This document shows positions 7,313-14,683 of a stretch of 39,838 nucleotides of DNA, in pieces (the first letter of the stretch is position 1; each line of letters starts with the position of its first letter). A model generated the notes under the pieces. The model saw only the letters and a program-made list of their open reading frames with translations, was not told the DNA's origin and searched no databases. The DNA is from an uncultured bacterium (GTDB lineage Bacteria; Cyanobacteriota; Vampirovibrionia; Gastranaerophilales; Gastranaerophilaceae). The translations under genes were made by a program, and so were the position numbers. The stretch lies in the NCBI GenBank assembly GCA_949298805.1, contig CASFXY010000018.1:1-39838 (forward strand). Direction: 5' to 3'.

Positions 7313-7951
7313 ATGGACGTACTTTTAAAAGATATGAATCCTGTTATACAATTGCTCGTCGTAATGACTCTTTTTTCATTACTGCCTTTTGTTTTCACTT
7401 GTATGACTTCTTTTTTAAGATTTACAATTGTCTTTTCAATGTTAAAAACCGCACTTGGTACACAAAGTGTGCCTCCTGCGATTGTTCTTATAGGGCTTTC
7501 CATGATTTTAACTTTTTATACAATGTCGCCTGTTTTTGACCAGATGATTAAAGCAGGACAAGGCGCGTATAAAAGCGGAAATATGGTAGAGTGCATTGCT
7601 CAAGGTTCAAAACCTTTAAAAGAATTTATGCTTAAACAAACTCGTCAAAATGATTTAGCTTTTTTTGTAGAAAAAACAAGAAAACAAGCCCCGGCGACTC
7701 CGGATGAACTTACTATGTGGGAAGTTGCGCCTGCTTATATAATAAGCGAATTAAAAACAGCTTTTGAAATAGGCTTTATAATATTCATACCTTTTATTGT
7801 TCTTGACCTTGTTGTAGCAAATATTTTATTGGCCTTAGGTATGTTTATGCTATCACCGACAATTATTTCGCTACCATTTAAACTTTTAATATTTATTGCG
7901 GTAGATGGTTGGAGTCTTATTGTAAAAGGACTTGTGGAGAGTTTTAACTGA
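7313..7951 (+). CDS. fliP: type III export-gate protein FliP
   Basis: A 212-residue polytopic membrane protein. Family signatures: SFLRFTIVFSMLKTALGTQS, PPAIVLIGLSMILTFYTMSP, AYIISELKTAFEIGFIIFIP and FMLSPTIISLPFKLLIFIAV near the end. FliP (SctR) forms, with FliQ and FliR, the helical core of the export gate through which substrates pass. The long cleaved N-terminal signal peptide of many flagellar FliP proteins is missing; the protein starts directly before the first membrane helix. A 60-residue periplasmic loop carries KQTRQNDLAFFVEKTRKQAP. The TGA stop shares its last base with the fliQ ATG. Confidence 0.96.
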   Translation: MDVLLKDMNPVIQLLVVMTLFSLLPFVFTCMTSFLRFTIVFSMLKTALGTQSVPPAIVLIGLSMILTFYTMSPVFDQMIKAGQGAYKSGNMVECIAQGSKPLKEFMLKQTRQNDLAFFVEKTRKQAPATPDELTMWEVAPAYIISELKTAFEIGFIIFIPFIVLDLVVANILLALGMFMLSPTIISLPFKLLIFIAVDGWSLIVKGLVESFN

Positions 7952-8442
7952 TGGAAGTACTTGTAGAATACTTAGCAAAAGGTTTTATGGTAATGTTAAT
8001 GATATCATTACCATGCGTGCTTGTAGCTGCGGCTATTGGTCTTGTAGTGGGTATTTTGCAAGCCGTAACGCAAGTTCAAGAACAAACAATTGCTGCTGCA
8101 CCAAAAATTATTGCCGTATTTTTAACTATTATTATTCTTGGTATGTGGTATATTAAAATTCTAACCGAATTTGTAATAGAAGGGACAGCAGTCGCATTTA
8201 ATGTTATTCCTCACAATCAGGAATATGTGCTTGATTCGAACTATTACAAATACACAAGACCATTTACAAATGAAATGTATGATAAAATAGATGGTTCACA
8301 AAAAGATTTAAAAGAAATTATGAAAAATCCGGGTAAACTCCCTTGGGTAGACAAAGCAGATAAAAATCTATACGGACCAACACGAAAAGGGGCAAACCCG
8401 ACACCAAACTTTATTGAAAGAAATAAAATGATGGGAAGGTAG
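7951..8442 (+). CDS. fliQ: type III export-gate protein FliQ with a C-terminal extension
   Basis: The first 88 residues are a normal FliQ (SctS): two membrane helices with MISLPCVLVAAAIGLVVGIL and QAVTQVQEQTIAAAPKIIAV, then FLTIIILGMWYIKILTEFV. FliQ usually ends here at about 89 residues; this one runs on to 163. The extra 75 residues are hydrophilic, rich in Asn, Lys, Tyr and Pro (LDSNYYKYTRPFTNEMYDKI, then LPWVDKADKNLYGPTRKG). There is no frameshift or internal stop and codon use does not change, so the tail is real coding sequence. By FliQ topology both ends point to the same side of the membrane. The tail could contact other gate or ring proteins; its role is unknown. Confidence 0.93.
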   Translation: MEVLVEYLAKGFMVMLMISLPCVLVAAAIGLVVGILQAVTQVQEQTIAAAPKIIAVFLTIIILGMWYIKILTEFVIEGTAVAFNVIPHNQEYVLDSNYYKYTRPFTNEMYDKIDGSQKDLKEIMKNPGKLPWVDKADKNLYGPTRKGANPTPNFIERNKMMGR

Positions 8443-8445
8443 CAA

Positions 8446-8829
8446 ATGAAAAAGCTAATTACAATTTTAGGAATTTTGTTTTCAATAGGTACGGTTAGTG
8501 CTTATGAAATCGATGCAAACAGTATTTTTAGAGAAGGCGACAATGTCGGTTTAAGACCTTATTCAAGATATACAATCTCTTGTCCTTCCATAATTGAAAA
8601 TGTTAATCTTGGCGACAGAAGCAATTTAAGATTTTTCTTTATGGATAATGAACCTTTTAAAACAGGTGACAGAGCAGCAAGCACACTTGTAATAAGGACT
8701 TTTGATAAATCAAGTTCCTATTTTGAAATATTTACCCAAGACGGTAAATCTCAGTCAATTAAATATAATGTAGATAACAAATACAACAAAATGGGTGCAA
8801 TTGTTGGTAATTGCAGAATTGAACCTTAA
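8446..8829 (+). CDS. secreted protein encoded between fliQ and fliR
   Basis: A 127-residue protein with a standard signal peptide (MKKLITILGILFSIGTVSA, cut before YEID). The mature part of about 108 residues looks beta-rich with two Cys (SCPSIIE and NCRIEP, at the start and end) that could form a disulfide. ATG follows GGAAGG. It sits inside the operon, three bases after fliQ and ten before fliR, so it is very likely made with the gate. No family recognised. Periplasmic location suggests an accessory or assembly factor on the outer face of the export gate; this is inference from position only. Confidence 0.75.
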   Translation: MKKLITILGILFSIGTVSAYEIDANSIFREGDNVGLRPYSRYTISCPSIIENVNLGDRSNLRFFFMDNEPFKTGDRAASTLVIRTFDKSSSYFEIFTQDGKSQSIKYNVDNKYNKMGAIVGNCRIEP

Positions 8830-8839
8830 AAAATAATTT

Positions 8840-9619
8840 ATGGATTTATTTTTGACACAATTTGCAAAACTTTTTCCCGAACTCAACCTTGCGTTGGGTG
8901 CGGGAATTATGGTGTTTAGCAGAATGCTTGGTTTAATGCAATTTGCGCCCCCCTTTAACAGAAAAGAAGTGCCCTCAATGGTTAGAATTTCAATAGCGTT
9001 AATTGTAACCGTTATTGTGACCATGCTCATTAAACCACAACCTATTCCGCCAAATACTTCAATAATGCTTGGTATACTTTTAAATTTTGCCTTTGGTGCA
9101 ATATTAGGATATATTACAAATTGTATTTTAGCTGCAGTAAGTGCAGGCGGAGATATGATAAACACGCAAATGGGTCTTTCTTCTGCTATGGTACTTGACC
9201 CTACAACACGTTCGCAAACTTCAATATTGGGTAATTACTTTACAATTTTGGGATTAATTATTTTTATTAGCGCAGGAGGTACTTATTGGCTTATAAACGC
9301 CTTTATAAGAAGTTTTGATATTTTTGGAATGTATCAAACAGTTATACCGCTTGCAAAAGTTATTAACACAAACTATCTTGTCATAATAACTTCAAATGTT
9401 TTATATTTTGGAATGCAGCTTGCAGCACCTGTTCTGCTTGCTACTTTAGGACAAGATATAATTCTGGGTATAATTTCAAAAACCGCCCCGCAAGTTAACG
9501 TTTTTCAATTAAGTTTTCTTTTTAAACCTGTTATGGGTGCACTTATTTTAATTTGGATTTTGCCGATGCTGATAAATGTTATAACAGATTATATGACTTC
9601 ATACGCAAGTATATTTTAA
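8840..9619 (+). CDS. fliR: type III export-gate protein FliR
   Basis: A 259-residue polytopic membrane protein of the FliR/SctT family: GIMVFSRMLGLMQFAPPFNR at the N-terminus, NFAFGAILGYITNCILAAVS, GGDMINTQMGLSSAMVLDPT and the C-terminal helices ending VITDYMTSYASIF. The SRMLGLMQFAPPF, G-I-GQ-like and MGLSxAxxLDP segments are diagnostic. FliR completes the FliP5-FliQ4-FliR1 export core. Neither flhB, which usually follows fliR and sets substrate specificity, nor a full flhA follows; the operon ends here. Its TAA interlocks with the kdsA stop on the other strand (TTAA, 9616-9619). Confidence 0.95.
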   Translation: MDLFLTQFAKLFPELNLALGAGIMVFSRMLGLMQFAPPFNRKEVPSMVRISIALIVTVIVTMLIKPQPIPPNTSIMLGILLNFAFGAILGYITNCILAAVSAGGDMINTQMGLSSAMVLDPTTRSQTSILGNYFTILGLIIFISAGGTYWLINAFIRSFDIFGMYQTVIPLAKVINTNYLVIITSNVLYFGMQLAAPVLLATLGQDIILGIISKTAPQVNVFQLSFLFKPVMGALILIWILPMLINVITDYMTSYASIF

Positions 9620-10434
9620 ATTGTTTTTGTCAACTCAAAAAGTTTCTTTAAACCGCTAAAAAGCTCATAAGCATCATCAAGTGCAATCATATTATCCCCA
9701 TCACACTTAGCACAATCTGGACACGGATGAATTTCAAAAAATAAAGCTTTTGCCCCTGCAGCAATAGCACTTTTTGCAAGCAGCGGAACAAATTTGCGCT
9801 CACCGCCCGAGCTTTCCCCACGCCCACCCGGCAATTGGACACTGTGTGTTGCATCAAAAACAACAGGGTAGCCCATTTCCTGAATAATTTGAATTGAGCG
9901 CATATCAACAACTAAATTATTATAACCAAAGCTGGTACCGCGCTCGGTTATTAAAATTTTATCATTATTACTGTCTAAAACTTTTTTTGCAAGCGACTCC
10001 ATTTGATAAGGAGATAAAAACTGTCCCTTTTTGATATTTACAATTTTACCTGTTCTGGCAGCAGCAGTGAGCATATCAGTCTGACGACACAAAAAAGCAG
10101 GTATTTGTAAAACATCAGCCACTTGTGCAACGATTTGCGCTTGATAAGGCTCATGAAAATCAGTAACAACAGGTATTTTAAACTTTTGTTTTACTTCGTT
10201 TAACATATTTAAGCCTATCTCAAGCCCCGGACCTCTATAAGAATTAATCGATGAGCGATTTGCCTTATCAAAACTTGCTTTAAAGATATAGTTTATATCA
10301 AGTTCGCTGCAAATTTCTTTTAATTTTTGCGCACATAAAAAAAGCATGTCGGAATTTTCTATGACACAGGGACCTGCAAAAATAGTAAGCTTATCGCCGC
10401 CAATTTCAAAATTGTTAAGTTGTACTGTTTTCAT
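9616..10434 (-). CDS. kdsA: KDO-8-phosphate synthase
   Basis: Condenses arabinose 5-phosphate with phosphoenolpyruvate to give KDO 8-phosphate, the precursor of the LPS inner core sugar, so the organism probably has an outer membrane with LPS. The 272 residues show TIFAGPCVIEN, FKASFDKANRSS, VTDFHEPYQ, LCRQTDML, NIKKGQFLSPYQM, ERGTSFGYNNLVVDMRS and PVVFDATHSVQLPGG. The Cys in GPCVIEN marks the metal-dependent class (metal-free enzymes have Asn). The late loop EIHPCPDCAKCDGDN carries three extra Cys near the expected Glu and Asp metal ligands, where HPxPxxALSDGxN is usual. Minus-strand -10 is seven bases from ATG, so the mRNA is likely leaderless. Confidence 0.96.
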   Translation of the reverse strand: MKTVQLNNFEIGGDKLTIFAGPCVIENSDMLFLCAQKLKEICSELDINYIFKASFDKANRSSINSYRGPGLEIGLNMLNEVKQKFKIPVVTDFHEPYQAQIVAQVADVLQIPAFLCRQTDMLTAAARTGKIVNIKKGQFLSPYQMESLAKKVLDSNNDKILITERGTSFGYNNLVVDMRSIQIIQEMGYPVVFDATHSVQLPGGRGESSGGERKFVPLLAKSAIAAGAKALFFEIHPCPDCAKCDGDNMIALDDAYELFSGLKKLFELTKTI

Positions 10435-10441
10435 AACTTTT

Positions 10442-10451
10442 ATTATATAAT
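10442..10451. promoter_or_regulatory. palindromic ATTATATAAT, shared -10 of kdsA and recA
   Basis: The ten-base palindrome gives TATAAT to both strands. kdsA starts seven bases from its copy (leaderless), recA has a 33-base leader with AGAGGA at 10472-10477. No LexA box of a known type was found upstream of recA. Confidence 0.5.
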
Positions 10452-10484
10452 ATTCATAAAGATTAGGGAATAGAGGATTTTTAA

Positions 10485-11552
10485 ATGGTTGAAACTAAAG
10501 AAAAAGAACTTGATGAAATAAAAGCAGGCAAAGATAAAGCCTTAAAACTCGCTTTAGATAAAATTGAGAAAGATTTCGGCAAAGGCTCAATTATGCGTCT
10601 TGGCGATAAATCTACACTTAATGTTGAATACATCCCGACAGGTGCACTGGCACTTGATATTGCACTTGGCATAGGCGGTGTCCCAAAGGGGAGAGTTATT
10701 GAAATTTATGGCCCTGAATCAAGCGGTAAAACAACTTTAGCTCAACACATCGTTGCAGAATCTCAAAAAAAGGGTGGCATTGCAGCATTCATCGATGCAG
10801 AACATGCACTTGACCCTGAATATGCAAGAAATTTAGGGGTTAATGTAGATGAACTATTGATTTCCCAACCTGACACCGGCGAACAGGCACTTGAAATTAC
10901 CGAAGAACTTGTGCGCTCGGGCGCTATTGATGTTATTGTAATTGACTCGGTTGCAGCTCTTGTACCTAAAGCCGAAATTGAAAAAGCTATGGATGAACAG
11001 CAAATGGGTCTGCAAGCTCGCCTTATGTCAAAAGCATTGAGGAAATTAACGGGTATTGTGGGCAAAACAAACACAACTGTTATTTTTATAAACCAATTAA
11101 GGCAAAAAATCGGCATTATGTTTGGCAATCCCGAAACTACAACAGGCGGTAATGCTCTTAAATATTACGCCTCAGTAAGACTTGACATAAGAAGAATTGA
11201 TTCTGTAAAAAACAAAGATGGCGAGGATATTGGCAACAGAGTAAAAGTAAAAGTTGTTAAAAACAAAGTTGCGCCGCCATTTAGAATTGCTGAGTTTGAC
11301 ATAATCTACGGAAAAGGAATTTGTGCCATCGGTAATATTCTTGATGTTGCCGTTAATATGGATATAGTTAAAAAAGCAGGTGCTTGGTTTAGCTATAACG
11401 ATGAAAAATTAGGTCAAGGCAGAGATAAATCAAAAGAATTTTTAGAGGCAAATCCTGATATTTTAGCTGAAATTGAAACAAAAGTAAGAGAAAAACTTGC
11501 AGCAGCTAAAAAAGCAAGCCAAAAAACAGATGAAGATAAAAAGGAAGAATAA
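10485..11552 (+). CDS. recA: recombinase RecA
   Basis: RecA forms filaments on single-stranded DNA, catalyses strand exchange and triggers the SOS response. The 355-residue product has the Walker A motif GPESSGKTT (about residue 73), [18 protein letters not shown], Walker B-like [17 protein letters not shown], the L1/L2 region [14 protein letters not shown] and [20 protein letters not shown], and a Lys-rich acidic tail. ATG 10485 has AGAGGA seven bases before it. Its stop overlaps the rfbA ATG by one base (TAATG), so the two genes are translationally coupled. Confidence 0.98.
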   Translation: MVETKEKELDEIKAGKDKALKLALDKIEKDFGKGSIMRLGDKSTLNVEYIPTGALALDIALGIGGVPKGRVIEIYGPESSGKTTLAQHIVAESQKKGGIAAFIDAEHALDPEYARNLGVNVDELLISQPDTGEQALEITEELVRSGAIDVIVIDSVAALVPKAEIEKAMDEQQMGLQARLMSKALRKLTGIVGKTNTTVIFINQLRQKIGIMFGNPETTTGGNALKYYASVRLDIRRIDSVKNKDGEDIGNRVKVKVVKNKVAPPFRIAEFDIIYGKGICAIGNILDVAVNMDIVKKAGAWFSYNDEKLGQGRDKSKEFLEANPDILAEIETKVREKLAAAKKASQKTDEDKKEE

Positions 11553-12448
11553 TGAAAGGCATAATCCTTGCAGGTGGCGCAGGTTCAAGACTTTATCCCG
11601 CGTCATTACCAATATCAAAAATTTTACTTCCGGTTTACGATAAACCAATGATTTATTATCCCATAACCACCTTGCTTCTGGCAGGTATCAGGGATATTTT
11701 AATCATCACAAATGCTTCAGACATCCAAAATTTTGAAAAAGTTTTGGGCACAGGCGAACAAATCGGCGTTAAATTTTCATATATGGTGCAAGATGTGCCA
11801 AGAGGAATAGCGGACAGCTTTTTAATTGCTGAAAAATTTATCAATAATGAGCCTTGTGCGCTTATTTTAGGCGATAACATTTTCCACGGTTTTGGATTTT
11901 CTTCAATGCTAAAAAGGGTAAGACAAAAAACTGCAGGCGCAACGGTTTTTGGCTATGCAGTAAATGATCCGCACCGCTTTGGTGTTGTTGAATTTGATGA
12001 AAACAACAGAGCAATTTCAATTGAAGAAAAACCGCAAAACCCACGCTCTAACTATGCTGTAACAGGTCTATATTTTTATGACAGAAATGTTGTTGAATAT
12101 GCAAAAACTCTAAAACCCTCTCAAAGAGGCGAGCTTGAAATTACTGACCTTAATAATATTTACCTTAAAAATAAACAACTTGATGTTGAAATACTGGGCA
12201 GAGGTTTTGCTTGGCTTGATACAGGTACTTTTGAAAGTCTTTTGCAAGCGGGCAACTTCATAAAATCAATGGAGGTTAATACAGGCATGAAAATTGCCTG
12301 TATTGAAGAAGTAGCTTGGAGAATGGGCTATATAAGCACAAAAGAATTATCCAGCCTTGCTAAAAAATATAACAATGGTTATGGTGAGTATATGGAAAAA
12401 ATTATTTTAGCAAGCGTAAATAAACTAAATCGCAATGCAGTTGTTTAA
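11552..12448 (+). CDS. rfbA: glucose-1-phosphate thymidylyltransferase (RmlA type)
   Basis: Makes dTDP-glucose from dTTP and glucose 1-phosphate, first step of dTDP-rhamnose and related surface sugars. The 298-residue protein begins with the nucleotide-binding signature [16 protein letters not shown], followed by SKILLPVYDKPMIYYPITTL, VPRGIADSFLIA, LGDNIFHGFGF, FGVVEFDENNRAISIEEKP, YAVTGLYFYDRNVVEYA, RGELEITDLNN and FAWLDTGTFESLLQA. These match short-form RmlA. The other rml genes (rmlB, C, D) are absent here; pairing with recA in one transcript is uncommon. Its 3' end overlaps the convergent 12425-12733 gene by 24 bases. Confidence 0.94.
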   Translation: MKGIILAGGAGSRLYPASLPISKILLPVYDKPMIYYPITTLLLAGIRDILIITNASDIQNFEKVLGTGEQIGVKFSYMVQDVPRGIADSFLIAEKFINNEPCALILGDNIFHGFGFSSMLKRVRQKTAGATVFGYAVNDPHRFGVVEFDENNRAISIEEKPQNPRSNYAVTGLYFYDRNVVEYAKTLKPSQRGELEITDLNNIYLKNKQLDVEILGRGFAWLDTGTFESLLQAGNFIKSMEVNTGMKIACIEEVAWRMGYISTKELSSLAKKYNNGYGEYMEKIILASVNKLNRNAVV

Positions 12449-12733
12449 ATAGTTTATGGTTTGGACCTTTATTTCATAAAGGTATCTTACAAAATTTAAA
12501 AAACATACACTTTTTGAAGATAATGTAAGACTTATCTCAAAACCATCAGAACAAAAAGGTTCATAGTCATAAACTACATAATTATTATATTTAGAGCGCC
12601 ACTCTTTTTTTTCAATTTTACAGCGGTATTCAAGCGCCAGATCCTCCAGCCACTCAAGATAATCTTTATTAACATCTCTAAATTCCATAAATACACATTC
12701 TTCGTTTTGTAAACATCTTTTTTCGACTAGCAT
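12425..12733 (-). CDS. hypothetical protein, 102 aa
   Basis: Unrecognised soluble protein (MLVEKRCLQNEECVFMEFRD at the start), rich in aromatic and charged residues with four scattered Cys. A good ribosome site, GGGAG, lies six bases before ATG, and a leader of about 40 bases precedes it. It overlaps the 3' end of rfbA on the other strand, so the last eight codons are constrained by both genes. It could be cytoplasmic; no motif points to a function. Confidence 0.65.
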   Translation of the reverse strand: MLVEKRCLQNEECVFMEFRDVNKDYLEWLEDLALEYRCKIEKKEWRSKYNNYVVYDYEPFCSDGFEISLTLSSKSVCFLNFVRYLYEIKVQTINYLNNCIAI

Positions 12734-12850
12734 TGAACACTCCCTTGTTTAAATGTCCTTTCTTGTATATAAGTCTAGCCGTTTTAAAACATAAAAAAAA
12801 TAACCGAAGGGGTAATTTAAAGATTAGACTTTTTAACAAATAAAATAGAA

Positions 12851-13237
12851 TTATTTTGAAAAATTATTTAATGCTGCTTTAAAAAATCCTCTTATAAGTG
12901 AATAAGAAAAAACTTTTTTAAAGAATTTTAATTTAGAAAGCCCTTTATATGTTCTAAATGTTTTAAATAAAAAGAAAAGATTTATAATATCAGCACTCAC
13001 AAGTATAACTTTTTTTATATTAAACCTTTTCACTTTAACAATAAAAGAAGCAACTTTGTTAAATTTTTTAATTAATTTTCTAAAAGTTTTTATGCCGAGT
13101 TCAATTTCATCCTTAAGCAAAATAACTTCACGATTTATTTCTACAATTTTCTTATCAAGCTTGGCAATTGCACTTGCCGCCTGAAAAAACACAATTATTT
13201 CAAGTATGATTGTAAAAATGTATATATATTGTTCCAT
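12851..13237 (-). CDS. hypothetical membrane-anchored coiled-coil protein, 128 aa
   Basis: An N-terminal hydrophobic segment (about 4-23, YIYIFTIILEIIVFFQAASA) leads into a heptad-like helix (AIAKLDKKIVEINREVILLK, residues about 24-60), a basic stretch, a second hydrophobic segment (KVILVSADIINLFFLF, about 75-90) and a basic C-terminal tail. The layout recalls DUF948/YtxH-type stress or envelope proteins, but I cannot assign it. Minus-strand -10 (13244-13249) is six bases from ATG and no Shine-Dalgarno is present, so the mRNA is probably leaderless. Confidence 0.7.
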   Translation of the reverse strand: MEQYIYIFTIILEIIVFFQAASAIAKLDKKIVEINREVILLKDEIELGIKTFRKLIKKFNKVASFIVKVKRFNIKKVILVSADIINLFFLFKTFRTYKGLSKLKFFKKVFSYSLIRGFFKAALNNFSK

Positions 13238-13243
13238 TTGTGT

Positions 13244-13251
13244 ATTATAAT
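13244..13251. promoter_or_regulatory. palindromic ATTATAAT, shared -10 of the coiled-coil gene and murT
   Basis: Reads TATAAT toward the coiled-coil gene (six bases from ATG 13237) and toward murT (seven bases from an in-frame TTG at 13259, 43 bases from ATG 13295). Confidence 0.45.
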
Positions 13252-13294
13252 TTAGGTATTGAAATTATTCCATACGCATGACAGGCGATTTTAC

Positions 13295-14683
13295 ATGAAT
13301 TTTAAACAGGCGATAAACTATACAAATAAATTTTACAAAATCTTAAAAAAAATGAATTCCGAAGGTACATCCTTGCCGGGGAAGTATTTGAGAAGGTTTT
13401 ATCCTGATTTTTTAAGAGAAGCCCAAAATTATGTAGCATCATATAAATTTGCAATAACAGGAACCAACGGAAAAACTACAACTGCAGGACTTTTAGCACA
13501 AATCTTAAAAGAAGCACAAAAAAGCGTTGTTCATAATGAACTGGGGGCAAATATGCCAAATGGAATTGCGACTGCAATTGCGCTTGGTCTTTACCAAAAT
13601 TTCAAAGACAACGGTGAAAATTCAATGGTAGACAATTTTGTAATAGAGTCTGACGAAGCTTATTTAAAAGAAACTTTCGAAAATATAATTTTTGACTACT
13701 TGCTTGTTACAAATCTTTTTCGCGACCAATTGGACAGATATGGCGAGCTTAACACTACAAAAAAGAAAATACAGGAAGGTATAAGACTCAACCCTGATTT
13801 AAAAATAGTTTTAAACGCGGATGACCCGAGCCTTTATGATATTGATAAAAATATAAAAAACGATATGATAGCAGGCAGAAAAAAAAGAAAAATAATATAT
13901 TTTGGGTTTGATAATGTAGAATTTTGCGACTTTGATTCAAAATCAAACAGTCCTTGCGAAGTAATTTATTGCCCTGTCTGCAAAAAACCGCTTAAATATT
14001 CTAAAAGGTTTTATTCTCAACTGGGCATTTGGAGTTGCGCTTGTCATATAAAAAGACCAAAACCCGATATTAGTGCCGATGTTAAAGTTTTTAGAAATTA
14101 TTCAATATTAAATGTAAAATATGACGATAAAAATATTATGTATAAACTTAATTTATCGGGACTTTATAACGCTTATAATGCATTGGGCGCAATAACATGC
14201 GCTTATATGGCAGGCATCGACAGAAAAATAATCGCCAGAGCACTTGATAATTATAAGCCTGTTTTTGGCAGGGCACAAAAAGAAATAATCGAAGGAAAAG
14301 AGATTAATTTATACCTCATCAAAAATCCCACAGGCGCATGTGAAGTACTAAGAGGCTTAAAAAATATTAAAAATACAAAATTAATGATTGCAATTAATGA
14401 CAAATATGCTGATGGCAGAGATGTTTCATGGCTTTGGGATGCAGATTTTGAAATTCTTGAAAAATTTAACAACAAAATATTTATATCAGGTACACGTGCT
14501 GATGATATGGCTTTAAGACTTAAATATGCAGGGGTTAACCCCGGAGTTATGGTTATTGATAATAATATTAAAAAGACATTTGATTATGCACTAAAATCAA
14601 CGCATTCAGGTGAAAAATTAATAATTTTACCTACATACACAGCACTTTTAAAGCTTAGCAAAATTATTAAAGAAAAAATTTAG
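13295..14683 (+). CDS. murT: MurT-like Mur ligase (lipid II isoglutaminyl synthase subunit)
   Basis: MurT, with the glutaminase GatD, amidates the D-Glu of the peptidoglycan stem. The 462-residue protein has the P-loop ITGTNGKTTTAG (about residue 56), NELGANMPNGIATAIAL, FVIESDEAYLKETF, VTNLFRDQLDRYGEL, the MurT-specific four-Cys ribbon inserted in the central domain (CPVCKKPLKY...WSCAC, from about residue 226), LSGLYNAYNALGAITCAYMA, and the C-terminal DUF1727-like part with KNPTGACEVLRGL and INDKYADGRDVSWLWDADFE. No gatD follows; the next gene is convergent. ATG 13295 with weak AGG upstream is chosen; an open extension to TTG 13259 would add 12 residues and be leaderless. The TAG stop interlocks with the next gene's stop (TTAG). 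Confidence 0.9.
   Translation: MNFKQAINYTNKFYKILKKMNSEGTSLPGKYLRRFYPDFLREAQNYVASYKFAITGTNGKTTTAGLLAQILKEAQKSVVHNELGANMPNGIATAIALGLYQNFKDNGENSMVDNFVIESDEAYLKETFENIIFDYLLVTNLFRDQLDRYGELNTTKKKIQEGIRLNPDLKIVLNADDPSLYDIDKNIKNDMIAGRKKRKIIYFGFDNVEFCDFDSKSNSPCEVIYCPVCKKPLKYSKRFYSQLGIWSCACHIKRPKPDISADVKVFRNYSILNVKYDDKNIMYKLNLSGLYNAYNALGAITCAYMAGIDRKIIARALDNYKPVFGRAQKEIIEGKEINLYLIKNPTGACEVLRGLKNIKNTKLMIAINDKYADGRDVSWLWDADFEILEKFNNKIFISGTRADDMALRLKYAGVNPGVMVIDNNIKKTFDYALKSTHSGEKLIILPTYTALLKLSKIIKEKI

Noticed and set aside
7932-8156. ORF overlapping fliP and fliQ
   Set aside because: Out-of-frame shadow of fliQ; the fliQ frame carries the family motifs.
10452-10484. LexA box in the recA leader
   Set aside because: No inverted repeat of the Gram-negative CTG-N10-CAG or Gram-positive GAAC-N4-GTTC type was found.
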